This document shows positions 34,065 to 45,061 of a DNA stretch of 64,000 bases, piece by piece. Position numbers and translations under genes: made by a program. The stretch lies in the NCBI GenBank assembly GCA_029582265.1, contig CM055819.1, positions 35,719,288 to 35,783,287 of the forward strand, written 5' to 3'. How positions within the stretch are numbered: the stretch's first letter is position 1; each line of letters begins with the position of its first letter. The stretch is from Zoroaster sp. YZ-2022. Its lineage: Eukaryota > Echinodermata > Asteroidea > Forcipulatida > Zoroasteridae. The notes below the pieces were generated by a model. That model saw only the letters and a list, made by a program, of their open reading frames with translations, did not search any database and was not told the DNA's origin.

Positions 34065-34969
34065 CTAAGATAGGAAAATGAAGTATGGTGAAAACATTGT
34101 ATTGAAACATAAATAATTTGGTAATATTTAAAAACGTTTTCAGATTTCACTTTATGAAAACATACTTTGTGAAACGCTGTCATGGTATCAAACAATCTGA
34201 TAAATGATCATTCACTGAATAATACACAACACTAAAGTGCATCGACATAAACAAAGGTTCAGTGGCATACTAACCTCCATTGACGAGTGTTATAGTGTTG
34301 GTAAAGTTTTTGAAAATGTTGCTGATTACGTTGTGCCATATCGAGACAATAGTGAAAATACAGACATATTTTTCAACTGGTAAACATGAACTACAAACTG
34401 GTTTTGAATTTGTTTTACTGTCCACCGTAAATTCAGTAATAAATATTTGGTGGCTTCATGCTGTGTGAGTAAATATTATGGCATGAAAACTAACAAGTAA
34501 GCTTTTGTAGAGCACTAAATGTTCCTGGTGCAATGAATTGATATTTTTACAAGTGCAATTTAACTGATTTTGTTGTTGGAAAGCCAGCTTCAATTTGAAA
34601 ACAAAATAGCGTTAAAACAAAATCATTAAAGTCTATTAATTTTGTTATTTTCACCAACGGTCTTAGGTTTTCCTGAACTTTACTCTTTGAAACATTGTAA
34701 CGGTATCAGACAATCTTAACATGTATCGTGCCCAAGGTTCACATATTTTGGAAAAATAAAAATACAATAAACAGCGATAGACAACAGTTGAGTGCATCAG
34801 AATGTCGAAAAAGTTTGTTGTCCTCCAGGCCTCCCATTGACAAGTGTTTTTCGATCGGCACACATGAACTTTGCACTCCATCAAATTTGCTGCTGGGAGA
34901 TGTAACTTCAGTCAAGAGAAATCAGTTGCTTGATGCTGCGTGATTGAAATTTAAGACATGAATACTTAC

Positions 34970-35041
34970 AAGTATTGAAGACTTTGTAGACCATTAAATG
35001 TCCCTGGTGTAATTTCAATGATTGAGTTGTTTTGCAGCGCT
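34970..35041 (-). CDS. LRR exon, subtype A
   Basis: Core ALQNNSIIEITPGTFNGL. The start (LQNN) and end (LQY) resemble subtype B, so this may be another recombinant. Confidence 0.84.
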
Positions 35042-35437
35042 CTTAGATGGGAAAACAGTAGTATTAAAAAATCATTAAAGCCCGTTAATACGGTTATTTT
35101 CAACAATGTTCTTAGATTTTCCTGAAAACATAGTTTGTGAAAAGTTTTCATGGTATCAAACAAGTTGAAAATGTTCCTGCGTAATGTTCAAACATTTTAT
35201 AAAATTTACTTTACAAATGAATCTCAACAGACACCAGTTAAGTGCATCGAGAAATAAAAGAGGGAAAATATAAAAAGGTATGTGGATTTTTAGAAATTTA
35301 AAATTACAAGCAAATCACGATAGACAACACTTGGGTTCATCAAAAATACTCAAATTACAGTTGACCAAAATCTAACAGAACAGTGTTTAGATTGTGACCT
35401 GCCTAACCACGGAAACAGTGGGTACTGCGTTCGAATC

Positions 35438-35486
35438 ATGAAAACCTTGGGGTGCAAGTTTACTGATATTGTTGTTCTGCAGATAG
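35438..35486 (-). pseudogene. Truncated LRR exon, subtype C
   Basis: The 5' half of a subtype C exon (QNNNISKLAPQ) is preserved, but the FDGLHN half and the donor are deleted, and the acceptor edge is shortened. Confidence 0.65.
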
Positions 35487-36732
35487 GATGGGAAAATGAA
35501 GTATGTTGAAAAGCATAGTATTGAAAGATAAATAATTTGGTAATATTTAAAAACGTTTTTAGATTTCACTGTATGAACACATACTTTGTGAAACGCTGTC
35601 ATGGTATCAAACAATCTGACAAATGATCATGTCTGAGGTTCACTGAATAATACACAACACTTAGGTGCATCGACATAAACAAAGGTTCAGTGGCATACTA
35701 ACCTCCATTGACGAGTGTTATAGTGTCGGTAAAGGTTTTGAAAATGTTGCTGATTACGTTGTGTCATATCGAGACAATAGTGAAAATACAGACATTTTTC
35801 AACTGGTAAACATTAACTACACTCTAGTTAGGTGTTCGAGTTAAAGCGCGGACACCTCTTGTTATTTTGAATTTGTTTCACTGTCCACCGTAAATTCAGT
35901 AAAGAAGATTTGGTGGCTTCATGCTTTGTGAGTAAATATCATGGCATGAAAACTAACAAGCAAGTGAGCTTTTGTAGAGCACCAAATGTTCCTGGTGCAA
36001 TTAACTGATATTTTTTTTGGTGCAATTTAACTGATTTTGTTGTTGGGAAAGCAAGCTTCAATTTGAAAACAAAGTAGCGTTAAAACAAAATCATTAAAGT
36101 CTATTAATTTTGTTATTTTCACCAACGGTCTTAGGTTTTCCTGAACTTTACTCTTTGAAACATTGTAACGGTATCAGACAATCTTAACATGTATCGTGCC
36201 CAAGGTTCACATATTTTGGAAAAATAAAAATACAATAAACAGCGATAGACAACAGTTGAGTGCATCAGAATTTCGAAAAAGTTTGTTGGCTGACAGGCCT
36301 CCCATTGATAAGTGTTTTTCGATCGGCACACATGAACTTTGCACTCTATCAAGTTTGCTGCCGGGAGATGTAACTTCAGTCAAGAGAAATCAGTTGCTCG
36401 ATGCTGCGTGATTGAAATTTAACACATGAATGATCAAACAAGTTGAAAATGTTCCTGCCTAATTTTCAACCATTTTATAAAATTAACTTTACAAATGATT
36501 CTCAACAGACAACAGTTAAATGCATCGAGAAATAAAGAAAAGGAGGGAAAATATAAAAAGGTAGATTTTTTTTTAGAAATTTAAAATTATAAGTGAATCA
36601 CAATAGACAACACTTACGTTCATCAAAAATATTCAAATTACAGTTGACCAAAATATAACAGAACAGTGTTCAGATTGTGACCTGTCTAACCATGAAAACA
36701 GTGGGTACTGCATTTGAATCATGAAAACTTAC

Positions 36733-36804
36733 AATTCCATGAGATTGTGCAGACCATCAAAAGTTTGAGGTGCAAGTTTACTGATATTGTTGTTCTGAAG
36801 ATAT
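36733..36804 (-). CDS. LRR exon, subtype C
   Basis: Core YLQNNNISKLAPQTFDGL then HNLME. Paralogue of 6111. Confidence 0.85.
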
Positions 36805-37679
36805 CTAAGATAGGAAAATGAAGTATGGTGAAAAACATTGTATTAAAACATAAATAATTTGGTAATAATTAAAAACGTTTTCAGATTTCACTTTATGAAA
36901 GCATACTTTGTGAAACGCTGTCATTGTATCAAACAATCTGACAAATGATCATGTCTGAGGTTCACTGAATAATACACAACGCTTAGGTGCATCGACATAA
37001 ACAAAGGTTCAGTTACTACCCTGCATTGACGAGTGTTATAGTGTTGGTAAAGTTTTTGAAAATGTTGGCGATTACGTTGTGCCATATCGAGACAATAGTG
37101 AAAATACAGACATATTTTTCAACTGGTAAACATGAACTAAAAACTAGTTTTGAATTTGTTTCACTGTCCACCGTAAATTCAGTAAAGAAGATTTGGTGGC
37201 TTCATGCTGTGTGAGTAAATATCATGACATGAAAACTAACAAGTAAGTGAGCTTTTGTAGAGCACCAAATATTCCTGATGCAATGAACTGATATTTTTAC
37301 AGGTGCAATTTAACTGATTGTTGGAAAGCAAGCTTCAATTTGAAAACAAAGTAGCGTTAAGACAAACTCATTAAAGTCTATTAATTTTGTTATTTTCACC
37401 AATGTTCTTAGGTTTTCCTGAACTTTACTCTTTGAAACATGTATCGTGCCCAAGGTTCACTTATTTTGGAAAAATAAAATTACAATAAACATCAATAGAC
37501 AACAGTTAAGTGCATCAAAATTTTAAAAAAGTTTTCTGGCCTGCAGGCCTCCCATTGACAAGTGTTTTTCGATCGGCACATTGCACTCCATCAAATTTGC
37601 TGCCGGGAGATGTAACTTCAGTCAAGAGAAATCAGTTGCTCGATGCTGTGTAATTGAAATGTAACACATGAATACTTAC

Positions 37680-37751
37680 AAGTATGGAAGACTTTGTAGA
37701 CCATCAAATGTTACATTTGAAATTTTACTGATTTTGTTGTTTTTCAGCGAT
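37680..37751 (-). CDS. LRR exon, subtype B (5'-most in the window)
   Basis: Core SLKNNKISKISNVTFDGL then QSLPY. In transcript order it is the first exon of the array. Upstream (38,018 on) only a transposon and non-repeat DNA follow. Confidence 0.85.
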
Positions 37752-38017
37752 CTGAGATGGGAAAACAAAGTAGCATTAAAACAAAATTAAGTCTGTCAAT
37801 ATGGTCATTTCAAGTTGAAAATGTTCAATCATTTTATAAAATTAACTTTACAAATGAATCTGAATAGACAACAGTTAAGTGCATCGAGAAATAAAAGTGG
37901 GGAAAATATTAAAAAGTTTGCTGTACTTTTTAGAAATTTAAAATTAGAAGTGAATCACGATAGACAACACAACATAGGCTCATCAAAAATACTTAAATTA
38001 CAGTTGACCAAAATTCT

Positions 38018-39506
38018 GTAGGGATTTTAGTCACATGACATTTCGTTCTCAAGTTGCGCTGTAATTCATTTTAATTCAAGAAAAAATATAAATCAATAAA
38101 TATCGAAATAAAAATTATAATTGTTGTGGTGATATATTGTCTCATATCTGTTGAAATTTCAATTCATTAATACAAGCAATACTTCCGAAGATACAGGGTC
38201 GGAAAGATTGAAAATATGGGGTAAATCGAGTTCTTGCTGTGTGCGGGACGCGTGACCCCACTATTTAGACGGGTCAACCTAAATTCAGCCGCACTCTTTT
38301 GCGTTCCCGCACGAGTTAACGGAAATGTACTGTTATAAAAATGATACCATCTGAAAGGGGAGAAAACATGCTACATTTTGAGGGGTCAAACATTTTGACC
38401 AAGAATAACCGAAACGGCACCAAAAAGAATACTTCAATTGATTTTTTCTCAGTACAATAAATCAACATTTCTTTCATTTGGCCCTTAATTATGACTATCA
38501 ATGATTAAAAATATAATATCTGCAATTACTTTGGTGATTAACTGAGAAGAAGTCATGCGTAGGTCTCTTTTTTCAAAGGGTACATTTTGTACTTTCACAC
38601 GATTTCTCATCACTAAATTTGCCGGTCTTGTTCCCTATACAAACTCACGTATACGCATTGTATATAGACAGGCAATGTACATTAGACAGACTACATGTAC
38701 ATGTGGATGAATGAACTGTCAATGTTGACGTGTTCACCCCGTTTCTAATTATTTTCAACATCAGGTACATACGTACTTTGTTAAAATAATTATGTCATCA
38801 AAGTTTCCATGGCAACAAAGCTACTTTTAATGCATTATCCATGCAAAATGATGTATCATTTAACAACAGATCACTCTAACTGAATTTCCTGAATTTGATA
38901 TAAAATACTAAAATATTACTAAAGTTGTGGTTACTATTGTTGTTATTACTTTTGGTAAAATGATAACAAATTGGTTCATTTTCCATAGCAACAGGATAAT
39001 TATGCATAACATCTTCAGAGATTGTACATATCATGTTGAAATATATAGGTTAATAAAATATGGATCAAGTTTTACCCGTTTTGCAAAATAAAACACCAAA
39101 TTACACATGTTATATGTTTCTATTTATTATACTTATTGATAATGTCATGTTTCTACAGCAACGGTTTTCATTCAGCAATTAAATATCGTTAGTCCACAGA
39201 CCTTGTGTCGTTCTTCTAAAGTTGAATTTTTTGTGCAAATCCATAAAGAAATAGTGCAGATATACAACATTTATTAAAACTGTATGCTAAATGGTGCTGC
39301 TGCCCTTTATATTCCCCAGAAGGCAAAAAACTGAGATAAATTTTAGTTTTAAAATTGTATTATCTCAGCAAAACTAACTCTGACTTGCACCCAATAAAGT
39401 ACTTGCACACAATAAAGTGCATTGTTCAGCATTAAATGATACCTTTCCAAAGACATCACTCTTGATGCAGCGGGACACACGGTTAATTTTCACCTGAAAA
39501 CCCTAC
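38018..39506. mobile_element. Probable 1.49 kb TIR element in the array
   Basis: It interrupts the array intron between CAGTTGACCAAAATTCT and TAATAGAACAGTGTT, which are contiguous in other units. Ends are GTAGGGATTTTAG and inverted GTAGGGTTTTCAG. The interior shows no transposase or other convincing frame. The target duplication is unresolved. Confidence 0.55.
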
Positions 39507-40012
39507 TAATAGAACAGTGTTCAGTTTGTGACCACGCTAACCACGAAAACAGTGGGTATAAAATACTGTATTCAAAACCTTCCCAACGTAAAATGAATTA
39601 AGCCTCACTTTGTTTATTAGCTGGCTGATCGCTTGGCACAACAATCAGTGCATTTATTGCTCAAATTTATTACTGAAAAGCATACTGAAAGCATACTTGG
39701 TTTAGTCTAAGTGATCGGTCAATTTACAGAAATTATTCTACCAGCAATATATATTAACTAGAATCAAAACAGAATTTTGATAGACAACACTGGAGTGCAT
39801 CGATATAAAAAAAACGGTTCAGTGACAAGTATGGGACATGTCAGGCCTATTTATTATTCAGGAAAACAAAGTAGTGCACCACTTTACACTAGAGTGTGGA
39901 TCGTTAAAGATTAAAAGTGAAAATGCAACCAAATATTTCGATCGGCGAACATGATCTACATACTACTTCTAATGTTGTTTTGCCGTCCAACGTTAATACT
40001 CTCAGTAAGATT
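39507..40012. other. Array edge; no gene seen
   Basis: Residual array intron sequence to about 39,560 (AACCACGAAAACAGTGGGTA), with a small fragment near 39,775 (TAGACAACACTGGAGTGCAT). Otherwise unrecognised DNA. Confidence 0.5.
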
Positions 40013-41465
40013 TGTAGCTTTGCATGGTGAAAAGAATAAGATAAGACTGTTTGCGGTGACACCATGTGAAATTCTCAATTGAGTTGTAATTAGTTACAAC
40101 TTGACATTTCGATCAGTATGCTCTGATCGTCCTCAGGAGAATGCCGGACTCTGGCAGATACTGCTGCTTATTAAGTAGACTGCTGGAGGATTTGCGTGAA
40201 GACTGGAAACTGGAGGATTAGTGTGTTGTTGCATGCAGACAGGAAACGGTGGAACTGGGATCCTTGGAGTGGGGAGAGAAGAGTGTGTGCTCATTGAACT
40301 GAATCAGTTGCTAACAAGCACAGGGCGAGGGAGGATGGAAGACTTAGGATGTACAAGATCCTTCAGTCTGTGGTGGGTTGTTGACTTGAGATATAGAAGA
40401 TCCTTCTGTCCGTAGTAGGGGCGCCAGATATCGCTGATGTAGAAACTGACGTCTTGGGGAACAGTGTTATGGCCTCCCTAATGCCTCTGGGATGCCATAG
40501 TGTTGATTGTGTGATGAGTTGAGCTACCTGCCAGTCAATTTGGTGGTCCTTGATGTGGGAGTGCTTCACAATGGCTGACTTCTCGAAATATCCTCAGCGG
40601 CTGTGTGCTCAATGTTCCTTCAGCCTCGTTGGGAGATTCGGTCCTGTTTTCCCAATGGAGACTTTGCCACACTCACAAAGGATCTGGTATACTCCCGCTC
40701 TGTTGCTGGGATCCGGTTTATCCTTATGGGTGTGGAGAAGTCCTTGAAGTTTGTTGGGGGCGGAGTAGTAAACCTTGATGCCTGCTTGTTGGAGTATGTG
40801 CTGGAATTTATATGACGTAGAACCAAAATAAGGAAGGCAGGCAGAAGGGGGTTTGATTTGGGTAGAGGAGAGTCAGGGTTTGGGACAGGCTTCGATATGT
40901 TGATCATGTTGGGTTTGTAACCGTTGCGCTGGAGGGTAGTCTTGATGTGCTGTAGTTCCTTGGGTAGACTGTCCGAGTTGCACAGGTTGTAGGCACGTTG
41001 TATGAGAGTGCGGTTGACTGATGACTTGACACTTGGGTGATGAAAGGAGCGCTGGTTGAGGTATCGATCCGTATGGGTTGGCTTCCTGTACACGTACACT
41101 GTGGTGTAAGGAGCCATCTGGATTCCTGGATATGCCAACATCAAGGAAAGATTTCTTGCCTTTATTTTCTACTTTCATCGTGAACTTGATGCTTGGATGT
41201 TGCTCATTGCTCATTGAGGTATTGTAGGAAGTCTTGAAGTGTGTCTCTGCCATGTGGCCAAACTACAAAGGTTATCATCCACATAGCAGAGCCACAGGCT
41301 AGGTCGGAGGTCGGCGGAGAAAATGTCTTCCATGAAAATGTCAGAAGGACCAGGGATAGAGGAGATCCCATGGAGGTCCCAGCTGTCTGTCCGTATAGAA
41401 CTTACCCTGATATTGAAAACAACTTTTCTGGCCAAAAACCTCCCAGACCCTCCGCTCCGGGCCAT
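40013..41465 (-). mobile_element. Penelope-like retroelement, 5'-truncated, frameshifted
   Basis: On the minus strand the order is RT motif QTAGTSMGSPLS (about 41,390), a frameshift, YVDD (41274-41285), then VYRKPTHTDRYLNQRSFHHP (about 41,090-41,030), then a GIY-YIG-like region (AGVYQILCECGKVSIGKTG, about 40,715-40,660) continuing with HIKDHQIDWQ (about 40,555). This RT plus GIY-YIG order defines Penelope-like elements. The first half of the RT is absent and at least three frameshifts are needed. The 3' end (40,013-40,140) carries CCTGAGGACGATCAGAGCAT and is shared with the palindrome at 58,536. Confidence 0.85.
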
Positions 41466-41469
41466 TGCG

Positions 41470-42660
41470 TCTGGCTTCGCAGTCGCGGAAATATAAAGAT
41501 TAAGTGCGGGATTTTAGCAGTGTAGTGGGATTGTGTCCCCCCCCCCCCCATTTGGGCTGTAAAGTTTTTAACAATAAAAAATAGCAAGAAAAAAAAAAAA
41601 ACATTCACCATTTCAATTAATTGTTGGGCTCCACATGATGTCCGAATTGGGGGGGGGGGGGGTGGTGAGGCTTTTGCTTCCCAAGGTGCTCCCTTGAAAA
41701 ACATTAGCTCCCCCATTTTTGTAAAATTTTCTAAAACTACGCCAGGTCATCGTGTTTTACTAACAATTTCCGGATTTTCAAGATTTCATTGGGGAACATT
41801 GGAACATTTTCTTTTAAAAATAAGATTCACAAAATAGTTTTCAGATACATATAAAAAGAAAATTTAAAAGTGCCAAAATTAATTGATGACAGTACCCACT
41901 TGGTCATTTTGGTCATATTTACTGTAAAACTGTGCTTCTCACGATATAGTTGCATTTGTTTTCCGTTCTTCAAGTAAAATAGCAATGTTCTTATGAAAAA
42001 ACTAATTTCCTGAAATTTCCATTAAAATAGCGGAAACAAAACACAGACTATACATTTTTTACGACAAAATAATGGAATATATTTTGATTGCAATGAAGAA
42101 CTTGTTTATAATGATTGGGAAATATTTTTTTCTAAAGTAATACAATATTCAATGAATGTTTTAAACCATCATCAACTTACATAGAGTAAATATTTTGGAA
42201 AACTTTAAAATATAAGTTTTGTTTTAGGTTACTAATGCTACAATATATACCCTATCTATGACCCGCATTTATGTCAAACATCATTTTTCGACATAATTTG
42301 ATCTTAGGCCAAAAAAAAAGTCTCTAGTTTTTGGTCTCTGCGCGCGTCGCCTCAGACCCGCTCGTCGCCATTTTTAGATTTATTTGTTTCCCTTTTTTTT
42401 TGCTATGAAATGATGTCCAGTTGCAACCAAAATCCCTGGATCGCTGGAATTCTGCCGCTGTGTTTTAAATAGCTTGTTCGCATAGGGGTATGATTTGCCT
42501 GATCATACCCGTTTGCCTGATTTGTGCAGCCTCTATTAGCCACCATAATTTGTGTATGGAAATTTGGTCTGGTTTCATTAACCGCGTAGACATGTACCAC
42601 GTATTTCACTGGTTGGCAAAAACCCCAATTTACTATAAAAAAATAATAAATAAATAAAAC
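41470..42660. other. No gene seen; poly-C and poly-G tracts
   Basis: AT-rich DNA with homopolymer runs near 41,538 (C) and 41,649 (G), bordered by GTGTAGTGGGATTGTG and CTACGCCAGG, perhaps decayed remnants related to the GTAGCC-type MITEs. No convincing frame. Confidence 0.4.
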
Positions 42661-42670
42661 GTGTCACCAC

Positions 42671-43065
42671 TAAGCTTGGGCGATATCGGTTTTTTTTTCA
42701 TCCACGATATATCGGCAAACATATATCACGATTTTCGATAGTATCGCAATTATTTTTTTCATTCATGCGCGATTACTTTAGAGCTGATAACCACAGGTAT
42801 GTAAGCTCTACAAGCGTCACAATAAATCGCAAATTTGTTTGCAGAGCGTGTATGTACTTCTGAAGTAGTTCGCTTTTGTTCCTCACTTCCAAAAGCAGAA
42901 AAGACTGTCATAATTTTGTTTCCATGGAATTTTTAACTTGACTCACCATGGCGCTTTTTTAAATCACGATATATTTATATCTCGATAACTTAAGAAGGTT
43001 CTCGATATCGTAATCTAAAAAAGGTATCGCGATATTCGATATTATTGTGTTATCGCACAAGCTTA
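42671..43065. mobile_element. hAT-type MITE with 8-bp target duplication
   Basis: TAAGCTTG ends in inverted orientation, subterminal GGCGATATCG and ATCGCGATATTCG motifs, and GTCACCAC on both sides (42663-42670, 43066-43073). Non-coding, 395 bp. Confidence 0.85.
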
Positions 43066-43301
43066 GTCACCACACAGATTTAGAAGCCAACATATGACCA
43101 GAAATTCTTTTGGACTTTATACAAATGTTCAACAAACCATTTGCAGTTACTCTCACTAGACAAACGAACATTGTTAATTGAAGTGGCAGATTTGGGGGCA
43201 ATGCATGTACATGTATATTTGCTATATATTTGGGGTTGCAATTTCTTTTGGCAGTGTACTTCCTTTTACTGCCTTGGTGCCAGACCCTGGATCCGAGCAT
43301 G

Positions 43302-43790
43302 TAGGGATGTGCGTTTTCGGATATTTTTGGAACCGGATACCTGAAATCAAGAAACTTCGGATACCCGGATACCCGTTTTAATTTTCAATTCAACACCACT
43401 TTTTTTTATTAATAGCGCAACAATTAATGTGGACGTTCCATATAATAACATCCACTCTATTAACAGCTCATGGCACACACTCCCAGTGCAGACATAAAGC
43501 GTGCACTAATGTAATAACTGCAAACAATAGGCAAACATTGTATCACACTGAATCTGTTATTTAGAGGAAAGTGTGTGGAAACTGTCCATAAAATACTACA
43601 AAGGTGTTATCTAGTGTAATCTCTTGAATCTCTTCTTGACAAAATATAATTGTAAAAGTGTAAACATTACATTATTCAAGAGTTACAGATTTCTGTTGGC
43701 ACCACTCAAATGTTAACTCCAAATTTTAAAAAGTAGTTTACGGGTAATTGAAACCGAGTGCCGGATACCCGGATACCCGGCACAGCCTTA
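43302..43790. mobile_element. hAT-like MITE with CCGGATACCCGG termini
   Basis: Ends TAGGGATGTGC and inverted TAAGGCTGTGC. Subterminal CGGATACCCGGATACCCG occurs at both sides. Flanks CGAGCATG and CGCGCCTG match at 6 of 8 positions, a possible aged target duplication. Confidence 0.65.
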
Positions 43791-44257
43791 CGCGCCTGGT
43801 TAACTTACAGCTATGCATACACATAGTTAGGATGTAATGGCAGTTTGCACAACAGTAAAGAGTTGCAAATTTGTGTTTCACTGTTGATTAGATTGAGCAA
43901 TTCCAATTTGGTTGAATATAAATTAATATGATAATACGTCCCCGTAGATCTTAAATTTAAAGAAGAACAAACAATAACACTTACAATACTAGTAAGAACG
44001 AAAAGTCTTTAAAAAGACCACTTGGCAGAACGTTGATATTTCCTCCTGATAACATACTACAGATAAAAATTGTCACAAAAGAGAAAAAATGCTCTTTGTT
44101 ATACATTTTGTCAAATTATGGCAATATTATTACTATATTTTGTTGTATATTTTAAATTATAACACCTCATACATATATTCTGTCTTGTGTTTTTTGAGAG
44201 CGTGTCACATGATGTTTGCTATTTTTACTGTAATGACAAGCAAACAAAGAAAGATTT

Positions 44258-44352
44258 GCCCGTGGCAACCAATGAACTAGCCCATGGCAACCAGTGAACT
44301 AGCCCATGGCAACCAATGAACTAGCCCATGGAAACCAATAAACTAGCCCATG
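44258..44352. repeat. 22-bp minisatellite, about 4 copies
   Basis: Unit GCCCATGGCAACCAATGAACTA, in part spelled GCCCATGGCAACCAATGA, with minor variants. Confidence 0.85.
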
Positions 44353-44559
44353 AAATTGGTCTAAATTCGTCAATGCTGTTGTTACAACATGAATAAATAC
44401 GTGTTACAGAAGTGTTACAGAAGTTCAATGAATTTCGGAGTGTTGTCAAGTTAATGAAAGTCATGTATTGGTTTGATTTATTGTAGCAGGTCTCTTAATA
44501 AATTGTGCATAATCTATGTATGAGGTGTTATATAACAAATATTGCCTGTTTTCACTCGT

Positions 44560-44649
44560 GGTACAGTAAAACTAGTCTTCCTCGGTGATCCCTGGAGCGT
44601 TCTATTTTGCCTCGGCTTCGCCTCCAGATAAGGCTAGTTTTACTGTACC
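44560..44649. mobile_element. 90-bp inverted-repeat mini-element
   Basis: GGTACAGTAAAACTAG and its inverted copy border 58 bp. ACTCGT lies directly on each side (44554-44559, 44650-44655), consistent with a target duplication. Confidence 0.6.
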
Positions 44650-45061
44650 ACTCGTAGCACTAGCAGTCAATTGTGTATTAATTAAAGTGTAATTTCTATT
44701 CCTGCTCAATCAGACCCCTAGGCCCTAGCCATGTACTTACAGTATATTTGTTCTGTTCATGATGCCAGCGATGGTGGACTGGTTCCAACCATTCATGCAA
44801 TCGACACGATTATAACGATCCTGAATCATCCAACAATTGCAGACATCAGGACACTGCTGATCTGCATATCATGGATCGTCAAGAATAAGATTAAGAAGGA
44901 AGAACCTCGTGAAAATAAAAATGAAAGACAATTTAAAATATTGACTATCTGCACTCATACTTCGATGACCCTTTCTTCAGGTCAACCCTAAACTGTGAAT
45001 TTTCAGATTGTTTGTAGGCCTATAACGTGAAAATAAAAATATTGTTTTAGATTTTAAAATA

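Larger units (their letters stand above)
1..39560 (-). other. Leucine-rich-repeat exon array (internal part of one or more LRR genes)
   Basis: At least 42 intact exons of identical design lie on the minus strand, listed separately. Each is 72 bp, starts after a TTCCCATCT-[ATC]AG-type acceptor, ends before a GTAAGT-like donor, and begins with the last base and ends with the first two bases of a split Leu (rarely Phe) codon, so all are phase 2-2. One exon is one 24-residue LRR (LxxLxLxxNxIxxIxxxxFxxLxx), the extracellular type seen in many receptors whose genes use one repeat per exon. Joined in order they would give about 1,000 residues of solenoid. The first bases of the window are the intron side of an acceptor, so a further exon lies just outside. 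No signal peptide, cysteine caps or transmembrane exon is seen. Introns share long homologous segments, pointing to block duplication. It could be one giant gene, several genes cut by the window, an alternatively spliced exon bank, or a decaying array. Exon identity is firm; expression is unknown. Confidence 0.88.

Noticed and set aside
1024..36411. Many plus-strand frames of 60-90 codons repeating a similar peptide (e.g. 2454-2696, 5578-5796, 34728-34943, 36196-36411)
   Set aside because: They lie in the introns of the minus-strand LRR exons. They repeat only because the introns are repeated, vary in length by frameshift, and have no splice or domain signals.
44731..44991. 86-codon plus-strand frame
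   Set aside because: No homology recognised, no splice or promoter context, and flanked by repeats.
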